NCBI GenBank assembly: GCA_027922465.2
Contig: BQMF02000122.1
Span: 496,001-560,000, forward strand
DNA length: 64,000 nucleotides
Reading direction: 5' to 3'
Source of the DNA: Turritopsis dohrnii
Lineage: Eukaryota > Cnidaria > Hydrozoa > Anthoathecata > Oceaniidae
The notes below the pieces were generated by a model. The model was not told the DNA's origin and did no database searches. It saw only the letters and a program-made list of their open reading frames with translations. A program made the position numbers and the translations under genes. Below, in pieces: positions 45,571-56,639 of the stretch (position 1 is the stretch's first letter; each line of letters opens with the position of its first letter).

Positions 45571-48500
45571 GGTTTGCAGAGTGGGTGCGTGGAATCACCC
45601 GTTTGTCAGCAAAAATAACGAATGTGTGAAAGCCGGATATTCATTCACAACATTGTGTTGTTTCAGAGTCATCTTCGAAGAGTAACTTTTTAGTTATAAA
45701 TTTAGATACATCATTTTACGCAAAAATACTCTTATCGTTTTAAATTTTCAGCAAAATTTCGAAGGGCTGTTGATACCTTCGTCGACGACAACAAAGTCCG
45801 AAGAGCGAGTCGAATACATGAATACGAATGACTGAAAGGGTGCTAATCCATAACTGAAAGGGCGCTATTTCCTTTTTGGGATAAGGAAATAGCACCGCTG
45901 CAAGATTATTATGTAATTTTTGTTAGTTTTTTTGAAATGTATCCTATCAATATTAGTGTACATTAGTTATATTGCGATTCAAAGACCTTATTACTTTAAG
46001 TGTCCAAATACCAAACTGTGCTCCCTTGCCTCGTTTTGATGTGTTAATTTGTTGAAAATTATCAAAAAATGGCCCATTAGCAATTTTCAGTTATGAAAAA
46101 CTTAATATCAAGTAATGTCACAATATAAAATCTCAAGTCAGGTTTGCAAACCTCCCAGTGCAAAATCAAGTAATTTTTTTTATGAATTTAGGACAATTTT
46201 AGATAGTATTTTTGGACATTTTAGGGCAAAATTTGAGAAAATTTAGGAGAAAGACTAAAACGCTAGGACAACTTTAGGACAATTCCCTAATTATGGACCT
46301 GTTACAGTAAACATATCTTTATGATTGTCTGTTATCTACATTTTGAGTAATATGAAATTGCAAATGATTCGACTTTGTTAAAAGCTAGTTCTTTAGCCTC
46401 CTGTCCATTATCAATCCATATAGGCTTGTTTTGTTCAATGTAAAGTCTACTAGATAACTCAATGGTATAATCAAAAGTAATACAAAAGAAACTTATTAAC
46501 GTCAACTGGTAAAAATACTGTAGCAATATAGTTAGCTCAAAAGCTGAATGAAAATAAAAACTCTCAAAAACTATTTACACTTCAAACGAGATCTAATCCA
46601 GTTCTTTTTTTCCGAAACAGATTTCAAAACTAAATTTCTCATATCTTCTAGTTAAAGATCTTTCAAATAAGCATACATTCCAAACTGAATAGTGTCTTCT
46701 GTTTCACAGCTTCGCAATTTCTGAATCCAAAACATCTTCATTAGTTGAAGAGAATAAAAAGTTAGACTCAACACATTCTAAAGCCAGAACAATCTCTGCT
46801 TTCCTGGTTAATTCAACTCTAGTTAGCGTTATTTATGGACATTTTAATCTTAATGCATTGTCACTGTCCTGTCTTAAGTGGTACTTTCTTTTTCCCTCCT
46901 TTTCCCTGGTACAATGCAGCTTGCTACTTGTAAGACTCCTGATTTGTGATATACCACTTCTATTAACTGAGAAGACCTTTTGGCATTTTTTGTATTCCGC
47001 TGAAAAAATATCTCCTTTACAAGGTTGTATTCAGTCAAAAATCAGAATGATAGTAGACAATTCAACGAAAATATACAAAATATACTCAACATATAATTAT
47101 GTATTTTCAATCTCAATATCTCAATAACTACAGTCAAAAAACAGGAATTGCTTTTTTTCATTTGAACTTTATCCCAAATTTTATGACATTTAGGACAATT
47201 TACCAAAAGTTAGGACAATTTAGGACAAAATTACTAAAATTTATAATTTTAGGATATTTTAGGATTTTAGGACACTCTGGGAGGTCTGGGTTTGATAGTC
47301 TGATAATGTGTATTCAAGGATTTGGTCAATGTGGGATGGGGATAGAAAAGAGAAGGAAAACAAAATGCTTTATGAATCAATAATTTCCAGTTCTTATGCA
47401 TAAGTACAGATTCAAAAAATTTCTGACACTCATAGTGACAAAAAGGGCATGCATAAAGATGGCCTATTCTTAAAAAAATAGCTTTTTCAAAGCATAAAGA
47501 AGCACTAGCAAGTAAAACCAACAACAAATACATAACAGGCATCTTCTAAACTTTGCTAAAATGTTCAGGTAACTTAACCCAGATAATCAGCAACATCTGG
47601 TTTAATGTTGCAATGTCAATCAACAAAATTCCATTTGCATAAAAGATTCTTGAATCCATCACATGTTCCTTTCAAATGAACGATAAAAAACATTTTGAAT
47701 GTCTCTAACTACATATATGCTTGAAAATGCCAGACACGTCATATTTGTTATTCCTGTCTTGGTTCAGCAGTTCCATTGTTTCATATACCATATACCAGAT
47801 GTTCCACGACCATATAATAGTGATTCGTCTTAATTCATAAATTGATATCAATTACTCTTGATAATGCCTTATACACCTGAAATAGAAAAACCAACCAACA
47901 AATTATTAAGAGCATAAATTTCCCATTCACAATACTGAAAGTTATATTTAACATATTATGTAATTATAATTATTACATAACTATAATAATATTTTTAGAA
48001 ATAACTCAAGTATATAACATGTATATATAACTGATTTGTTTCTTAGCTCTTCATTGTCGTTTATTTTTAATTATCTTATCCAATTAAAGAATTTGTAAGC
48101 TGTATAACTATTTTACCTTCAGTTATTTTTCTCAAAGTTATAAAGTTTCACCCAGACATACATATTAAACGTAAATACTACAACAGAGTTGACTAGAAAT
48201 CAAAATCAGAGAATACTTTTCAGTTAAGATGGATAATATTGTCTATATACATTTTTTGTTGTTAAGCAGTCTAATTTGATAACATTCTACTCTTTTAAAA
48301 TAGACAAATTCCATGATGATGTTTACTGTTTTGATGTCTCATTAATTTAGACATTTGAAATTATCAAAGCCACTTTTTTCTGCACACACTATCACTACTA
48401 CATTCTCTCCTCAGCATGAAGTTATATATGAAACATAAGCTTGCAATATAGAATTAAAAATGGGTAAATGGGTAAATTCTCTAAATGGACCTATTATGAA

Positions 48501-49260
48501 TAAAATTTTGTGGGGCAACAAATGGTGTCACTGAACACTAAGAAGCGACTAAACAAAAACATCATCATACATTAAATTTTAGCATCATCTCATTGGACTT
48601 TTATGTCTTGTTATGTTATGTGTTGTGTGTGGTAATAAAAACAGTTAAGTGGATCAAAATACAACATCAAGTTGCATAAACATTGCTTAAAGATAGTAGT
48701 AAAAGGAATGGAGAAGAAATAACAGTTTTTTCTTTTTCCTACATCCTCTCTCTCAAGTCTCCTCAGATACACAGTTTGTGAGCATAGATGCACAACGTTC
48801 AGAAGCTTTGATCTGAATTTAAATTTTCAAAAGTATTAACCGTATTTAACTTACAATGTTATCGTAAAGGATAGGAGGTATATTCCCAGTTTCCCAATTT
48901 GAATTTCATAAACAAACCTCAAAGCATTCAGAGCAGCATTCCCGGGGGAAAATGTCTACTTGACTCTAAATGCAACCACTTTGACCTGCCCGCTACCATA
49001 TAGATCGACAATTTTGCCCTAAAGCTATACACTGAACACTTTTGGACTTGATCAATCATATAAATATCTACATCTCAATTTGCGAAATTAAAGGTAAGTG
49101 AGAAAATTTTGATTTTTGGTATGCACTGTAAGTAATTTCAACGATTGATGGCAGCCGAACGCATCTCTCTGTTAGTATTTTGATGACAATATTTGATCTT
49201 GCCAAATGAGCTCTGTTCCGCTAAAAAGCTACACTCCGCAATAAAAATGCAAAGAAAGAT
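45571..49260 (-). repeat. Left arm of a large inverted repeat carrying a spliced gene fragment
   Basis: It matches, inverted, 53285-56033. The outer end reads AAGGTTTGCAGAGTGGG against CCCACTGCGCAAACCTT on the right, and the inner ends share GGCAAGATCAAATATTGTC. On the minus strand a frame near 48960-48860 resembles part of the right arm's exon and ends with donor GTAAGT; an acceptor CAG and VYKALSRVIDINL, TGA follow at about 47880-47840. A 1142-bp insertion at 46147-47288 interrupts this arm only. Confidence 0.65.
46147..47288. mobile_element. Unclassified insertion, 1142 bp, 6-bp target duplication
   Basis: The right arm of the inverted repeat shows the empty site (TCAGGTTTGATA on the matching strand). 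Here GGTTTG is duplicated at 46141-46146 and 47289-47294 around an insert with ends CAAACCTCCCAGTG and CTCTGGGAGGTCTG, an imperfect inverted repeat. TTAGGACAATTT-like strings cluster near both ends (46190-46290 and 47180-47280). A minus-strand frame near 46770-46600 (AEIVLALECVESNF...) may be a transposase remnant, but I cannot name it. Confidence 0.6.
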
Positions 49261-50534
49261 AATCATGCTATGACATGGTTTAAATAAAAAACAAAACAAA
49301 AAGCAAAAACAAAATTCATGTAGGTACCTATTTATCCTAAAAAATAATTAATCAAAAACACAAATTCAATGACAGAATTTGTAAAGCTTTAGATTGGAAA
49401 GTCTATAAAAGCAACCATTACTGTGAGTCAAAACATTAAAATAATAAAAATAATTGAAACAATGAAATGTCCTACCACAAAGCTATAATTTAATACCGAA
49501 AAGATAAAAAGTAACAGATAAAAACATAATGCAAAACTTACATACTCAGGCATAGTACGTAAACAATAACCAAACACAAAATAATGTGTAATCATGACAA
49601 AATATAAGAATTCATCCAGCAATTTAATGCTTCTTTTGTTATAGCACAGTCATATCACATATTGTACAGCAAAATTAATGAATTTCTGAAATATAATCCA
49701 TTCCTCTCTTAACTAACCCTTGCAACATCATAATTTAACCATGTGCTTCATTTCTTTAATGGTTTATATACACTTTCTTTTCTGACCTAAAAGAAAAAGA
49801 TTTCAGTGAAGAACAGCTGCTACAATCCACACTGCAACAGCCATATTGAAGCAAACAAAAGCAAAACACATAAATGACAGACAGGCATAGAGACAAATAA
49901 CCAAACATCGTCACTACACTTTCTTCTGTATAGCAATATTTGATAACTAAAAGGTAAAGATACATTTAAATACATACATAACGTATTTACGCATCTTTAA
50001 TTAATGATTAATCTAAAAAAAAAAAATAAAAGTTTTATAATAATACTTTCGTACAGACCTGTCCGTTCGTTCTGCACAGCCAACTTTTAAAAACTTCACT
50101 GCGCTTCTTCTGTATTCTCACTATGCTTTTACATTGTAAACAAAGAACTAATCACTTACACATGTTCTTTTATTAATCTAATATACAATAACAAAAGTTT
50201 AACAATAAACAGTTTCATAAGTAGCACGTATACAAACCTGTGTTTCTTCGTGAAAACAACTGCGATAATGATAATCGGTTATTAACGAACTTATTTTTTG
50301 GAAATCGTCAACCAATCAAATTGGCGAAAAAATAATTTCTTTCATTTTGATTGGTTTAAAAATTTAGACGTCACACTTAGATTACGCAACATTAAAAAAA
50401 AGTGTCTGTCGCCTCTGCGTGGTTTTACGACGAAAAGGGAAAAAATAAGAAGGTTTTGAACGTGAAAGAAAAACCAAATATATCACTCTCTAAAATAAAA
50501 GTGTGACACACAATTGCGAATTAGTATAATAAGA
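49261..50534 (-). mobile_element. Helitron-like element, long-form 5' part
   Basis: On the minus strand it starts TCTTATTATACTAATTCGC (50534 down), then TTTTATTTTAGAGAGTG, and follows the long form at 31.15-33 kb. It runs into the left arm of the inverted repeat at about 49260. Confidence 0.55.
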
Positions 50535-51205
50535 CTAGTATCTCGCATAAAGGTCTTTTAATTTCAAAAAGGATCTGCAGAAATACGACGCGTTTCCGTG
50601 TGTGTACCCCATGACAAAAACTTTAATTGCGGAATTGGAAATGGAAAGTGTGTACTGATGTTACTCGCGTAAAAGTTTTTTACGGCTTTAATTTCGAACA
50701 AGTTGTCACGAAAATAGCTGACGAAAAATTAAATTACCAAAAAAGAGACAAAAAGAGACCGTGCCCATGTTGTAGAGCTCGAAAAACTGATCAAAAAAGT
50801 GTATGGGATCGTTTCACTACGATCAACCGTTGCAGAGGTATCGTCGATCAAAGGTTTTGATGATGTCATAACTGCAGTACCAAATTAAATTTAGGCCCAA
50901 ATGTTGCGTGACCCCATTACCTGTATCGTGGACCCCAAAAAACGTCAGTTATCCCTATTGGTTCTCGAGATATTTCCCCAAAAACGTCGCGTTCAATTGG
51001 GGATGCAATGCAGTAGTTCCCCGTGATCATAAAAACATCTGACGTCAAATGCACCGTCTTATTATACTAGTCGTGAATGTGTCTTGCGTGGGCAAACTGC
51101 CGCTATATGACCACGATTAAGAAGATTTTGACCATTAAAAAAGCAAAAACACAACACTCTCTAAGTTAAATGTGTTGCACACGCACGCAGATTAGTATAA
51201 GTAGA
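50535..51205 (-). mobile_element. Helitron-like element, short form
   Basis: On the minus strand it runs TCTACTTATACTAATCTGCG (51205 down) to GCGAGATACTAG (50538-50535), 671 bp. The 3' hairpin is weakened and the region 50640-50760 holds an extra, partly duplicated segment (AGCTGACGAAAAATTAAAT). Confidence 0.62.
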
Positions 51206-53229
51206 CTAGACGCCAAGGCGGCGTCGCTCGCCACCCATGGTCAGCTTGGGTTGTGTGTCATATGGCTCAGAATGTATTTATACGCAGAAGAGAAGTAACT
51301 TTAATGTAAAAAAATCGCAATATATAACACAGAACTGTTTACCCAGACATACAAAACCAAACATTGAATTAACATTACAAAATGTTAATTCAAAACAAAT
51401 TGATACCTTCCAGCTTTTTCTTTCGTGCCAAAGTTACTGGACCGCAATCATTAATGAATTTTTGAAATGATATATAGTCTGCTCTTCCCAAAACCATCAC
51501 CATCATGATTAAAACCATGAGTTTCATTTCTTTATGATTTTTTTTATTATTTCCTAAAAGAATATAATAATATTTCAATTGTAATACCAAAAACCTAATC
51601 ATGCTATAACAATATTGAAATAAATAACAAAACAAAAAGAAAAAAAAGAAAAAAAGGAAATTTAAGTACGCATTTATCCTAAAAATAATAACTAAAAACA
51701 CAAATATAAACTTAAGAAAAATACATCCAATAACGCTTCTTTTTTGTAGCACAGTTTCATTGTACAGTAATAACTAACGAACTTCTTAAATACGTAATAT
51801 ACGTAATTTCCTCTCTTAACTAACCCTCTCAACATCATAATTTAACCCATGTGCTTCTTTTTTTTTAACAGAAAAAAGAAAAACAAAACAAACTGAAAGA
51901 AACTTTGAGAACACATTAATGTAAAAAATATCTATATATACTAATTCGCTTTGTGCATACCACTTTTATTTTAGAGAGTGATATATTTGTTTAATTTTTA
52001 CGGTCATTGTCCTCTTATGTGCGCGTAAAACCACGTAGAGGCGAGAGACACTTTTTTCACGATCATTCCAAAAGCACGTGGCATCATTTGACGTCAGTTT
52101 TTTTATAATCACGGGGAATCATTGCATTGCATCCCCAATCGAACGCGACGTTTTTGGGGAAATATCTCGAGAACCAATAGGGATAACTGACGTTTTTTGG
52201 GGTCAGCGATACGGGTGATGGGGTGACGCATCATTTGGGCCTAAATTTTATTTGGTACTGCGGATATGACGTCATCGAAATCTTTGACCGACGATATCTC
52301 TGCAACAGTTGGTCGTAGCGGAACAATCCCATACATTTTTTTGATCAGTTTTTCAAGCTCTACAACATGGGTACACTTTTGAGTTGCGATTCCATGATTT
52401 ATTTTTTCGTCACGGGGTACGTACACGGGAGTGGTGGATTTGACCTAAAGTTTTCGAAGTTAAGTTCGGTAAAAAGGTTTTACCCGGGATACTAGTATAA
52501 ATTAAAAACACAAATGTAATATGACAGAAAATTTTTAACAAATATAAATGGAAACATTCACATCTGTAGAACCATTTTCAATTTCAGCTCAAATCTCCTC
52601 CTAATTCGAAACACAGCAATAAACATCGATTTTATTCTTTATTTATCCAGCATACTGATTTTCTTCTAACTAAATAGACTAAACTTTGGTTCACTTTCCA
52701 GCACACTTTACTGTGCTGTGTAAAAGCATATACTTAAAACACTTTTTTCTGAAATTCTGGTACCATTTTTATACACTGAAAGACATAGAACTGCTTTCTT
52801 TGTTTGGCAAAACTTTCTCTATTTTCCAGAAGATTTTCTACTGCAAACACATACTAAAATATCCTTTCTCCTACTCTCATTAATATTCCTTCGTTTATAC
52901 ACTTAAGGACAAAAACACTGGCTTCTTTTTAGTTCCCCAGCACTGTTTTTATGTTGAATGTGTGATGTAAATCTTCCGTTAACAATAAGCCTTTTATATA
53001 CCTAAAATACATAAATAAACCCACCAAAATGCCCATCAAAAGTTCGTCGTGAATAAAAATGGCAAGTAATAAAATAAACATCAACTTTTCTGCAGCCATT
53101 TTTAAACAACTTTCACTGCACTTTGCAATAACTCACTTCAGCATGTTCTACAATACAATACATTGTAAATTTTAAAAAAACACAACACTCACTAAGTTAA
53201 ATGTGTTGCACACGCACGTGGATTAGTAT
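51206..53229 (-). mobile_element. Helitron-like element, form B, split by a younger copy
   Basis: The 3' end on the minus strand is GACGCCGCCTTGGCGTC merging into CTAG (51209-51206). The 5' end lies near 53229 (variant block ACATTTAACTTAGTGAGTG). The body at 51240-51930 and 52496-53160 matches successive parts of the long form, so the copy at 51931-52495 landed inside it. Confidence 0.6.
51931..52495 (+). mobile_element. Helitron-like element, short form, complete and nested
   Basis: A|TCTATATATACTAATTCGC to hairpin GGTAAAAAGGTTTTACC, CGGGATACTAG, T. The length is 565 bp. The host sequence joins cleanly across it (...AAAAATA / TATAAATTAAAAACAC...), with no target duplication, as Helitron insertion predicts. 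Confidence 0.75.
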
Positions 53230-56200
53230 AGCGCGATAAGATAGCGAGTGTGTGTCACACTTTTATTTTGGAGAGTGATAAATTTTGTTGAATTTTTGCG
53301 GAGTGTAGTTTTTTGCGGAACGGAGCTGGTTTGGCAAGATCAAATATTGTCATTAAACACTAACAGAGAGATGCATTTCGACTGCCGTAACTGGATGCAA
53401 CCTCCTACAGGGTCATACAAAAAGTGCGATTTGGCTCACTTACCTTTGTTTTCGGAAATTTTGAGGTTGGTGATAATTTGGATGATCAAGCTCACAAGTG
53501 TTCAGGGTATAGCGTTTAGGCAAAATTGTCGATCTGTACGGTGGCGGTCAAAACAAAGTGGTTGCTTTTTGAGTTAAGTAGACATTTTCCCCCGAGAAAT
53601 TTCCGAATGCTCCAAAGTTTGTTATGAACTTCCAACTGGGAAACCAGGAATACCTCTTATCCTTTACGATAATATTGTAAGCTAATGAGAATATTGCTTG
53701 TTGATACTTTTGAAAATTCAAATCAAAGCTTCTGAAAGTGCATCTATGGATTCTCACAAGCTGTGTATCTGTGAGGAATAAAAGATAAAGCTGTTATTTC
53801 TTCTCCATATTTATATGCTAATATCGTTAAGCCCTGTTTATTCAACTACTTCGTGTTGTATTTTGATCCACCTAACTGTTTTTATTTCCACACACAACAC
53901 AAAACAAGACATAAAAGTCCAATGATGATGATAAAATCTAATGTAAATGTTTATGTTTATGAGGTGTGTTGCAGCAGACACACACCAATATGCCCCATAA
54001 AGTTTTGTTCATAATATAGGTCCTTCTAGAGATTTATATATCCTTTTTGAATTCTTAATTGCAAGCTTATTATTGTTCACGGGAAATGACTTGCATGTTT
54101 CGTATATGATAAACTTTATGCTGACGACAGGTTAGGGAGAATATGGTGTGTGTGCAGAAAAAAATGGCTTTGATATTTTCTATGTCTAAATCACTGAGAC
54201 ATCAAAACAGTATACAGTACATCACCATTCATGGAATTTGTCTATTTAAAAGAGTACAATCGTAGTCACATTTTATGATCAAATTGGACTGCTTAACAAC
54301 AACAAATGTAAACAATATATAATATTTTATCCATAATATTCTCTGATTTGGAATTCAATTAGTCAACTCCATTGTAGTATTTAATACATGTGTCTGGGTG
54401 AAATTTTATAAATTCTAGAGAAATAACTGAAGTTGAAATAGCTACAGCTTACAAATTCTTTAATTGGATAAGATAATTAAAAGAAAACAACAATGAAGAG
54501 CAAAAGAAACAAATCAGTTAATTTGTTTTTGTGTAATTGTTATTACTTTACATAATGCTACTTGAATTATTTCTAAAATTACAGTTACGTAATTAATATA
54601 TGTAACTGTATATAATTATAATTACATAAAATACATATAATTATGTTAAATAAATAAACAGATGTCCTGTGCATATGTCGTGTTGTGAATTATGTATACA
54701 CAAGCGAACAAAATAAAACATATAATTATGTTAAATAATTTTGTTAAATATATAATGATTTTGCTTAGTATCGTGAATGGGAATTTATGCTCTTAATAAT
54801 TTGTCTGTTGGTTTTACTATTTCAGGTGTATAAGGCATTATCAAGAGTAATTGATATCAATTTATGAATCACTATAGTCGTGGAATATCTGGTATACTTG
54901 AAACAATGGAACTGCTAAACCAAGACAGGAGTAAGAGATGTGACGTGTTGGGCATTTCCAGCATATATGTGGTCAGGAAACTTTGATTCGAATTGGTTAT
55001 CGTTCATTTGAAAGGAACATGTGACCAATTCAAGAATGTTTTATGTATACAAATTGAATTTTGTCGATTGACATTTAAAGTTGCAACATAAAACTGGATG
55101 TGGTTCATTATACCTGGGTTAAGTTACCTGAACATTTTGGCAAAGTTTAAAAGATGTCTGTTATGTATTTCTTGTTGGTTTTACTTCCTAGTGTTTCTTT
55201 ATGCATTTGAAAAAGCTATTTTTTTATAATAGATCATTTTTATTCATGCTCTTTTTGCCACTATGAGTGTCAGAATTTTTTTGTCTCTGTACTTATGCAT
55301 AAAAGAACTGGAAATTATTGATTCATAAAGCATTTTGTTTTCCTTCTCTTTTCTATCTCCATCCCACATTCACAAAATCAAATCCTTGAATGCACGTTAT
55401 CAGACTATCAAACCTGACCTTGTTTTGATTTTTTATATTGTGACATTACTTGATATTAATTTCTTCATAACAGAAATTTGCTATGGGCCAATTTCTGATC
55501 ATCAAATTACCACATCAAAACGAGGCAAGGGAGCACAGTTTGGTATTTGGACATTTGAAGTAATAAGGTCTAATTGCAATATAACTAAAGTACATTACAT
55601 TGATAGGATACATTTCAAGAAAACTAAAAAAAAATACATATATTCTTTCAGTGGTGCTATTTCGTTTTCGCACTTCCCACTTTCCGTCCAGGATGTTTTA
55701 GGGTCAGGATTAAGGGTTAGGATTGGGGTTATTTTTTATCTCCATGATGAAGAGCCAATAGTAAAAAAATATGGCAGCTACATTTAGGGTGAAAAGGAAA
55801 TTATTATTGAATTTGAATCGCAATATAACTAAAATGTATATTACATTGATAGGATACATTGCATTAGTTTCAAGAAAACTAACAAAAATTACAGATATTC
55901 TTTCAGTTATGGGTGCGTATTCAACATGCATTCAACTCGCTCGTCGGAAGTTGTTGAATGAATATCCGGCTTTCACGCATTCCATATTTTCGCTGGCGAA
56001 CGGGTGATTCCACGCACCCACTGCGCAAACCTTATATATTGATACGGTCAAAATCTTCTTAATCGTAGTCATACTTTTCGTTAGGCCATGCGGTTTTTTA
56101 CGATTATTATATAGTAGCAAGTGCCATGACGTCAGTTTTTTTTATCTATCTTGGGGAATCATTGCATTGCATCCCCAATCGAGTGCGACGTATTTGGGGA

Positions 56201-56308
56201 AATATCTCGAGAACCAATAGGGACAACTGACGTTTTTTAGGGTCTACAGGATTTGGATATATCCTTTTCGAACTTAGATGTGGTAAAATTTTTTACCCGG
56301 GTTACTAG
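53230..56308 (+). mobile_element. Large Helitron-like element holding the right arm of the inverted repeat
   Basis: The 5' block (CACTTTTATTTTGGAGAGTG) is at 53255-53275 and the 3' end is hairpin GGTAAAATTTTTTACC, CGGGTTACTAG (56305-56308). Between them 53285-56033 is the right arm of the inverted repeat. It includes an exon at about 53579-53680 (VDIFPREISECSKV..., PLILYDNI, donor GTAAGC) and an exon after TTTACTATTTCAG near 54827 (VYKALSRVIDINL, TGA). This looks like captured host sequence, but a host duplication later hit by Helitron ends is also possible. Confidence 0.5.
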
Positions 56309-56639
56309 CTACCCAGGCGGCGTCGCTGGCCACCCATGTTCAGCATGCGTACAGTTCATGAAAAATAAAATAAAGAATTGGCAGTGATAAGTTTGCCCAT
56401 GTTATAGAGTGTCAGTGGCGGATTTAGGGTATGTCGCAATAGGCGCAAAGACTAACCTCTTTTTTGCTAAAAGGGGTTTTTTAATGGTTCAGTAATTCTA
56501 AATTAACAAGCTAAACGATTTCCCTCCTGCTAACTACCTCTTTGCGAAGAAGAAAAGTCCGCGCCGCGAGCGCGAATTTAAAATTGATGTTTTTTGCCAA
56601 TGTAGCTCCCATTCGACGCTAGCAAGAAAAGCGCTTCGC

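Noticed and set aside
56414..56429. CAGTGGCGGATTTAGG as a hAT transposon end
   Set aside because: The string is typical of hAT termini, but I found no inverted partner or 8-bp target duplication nearby.
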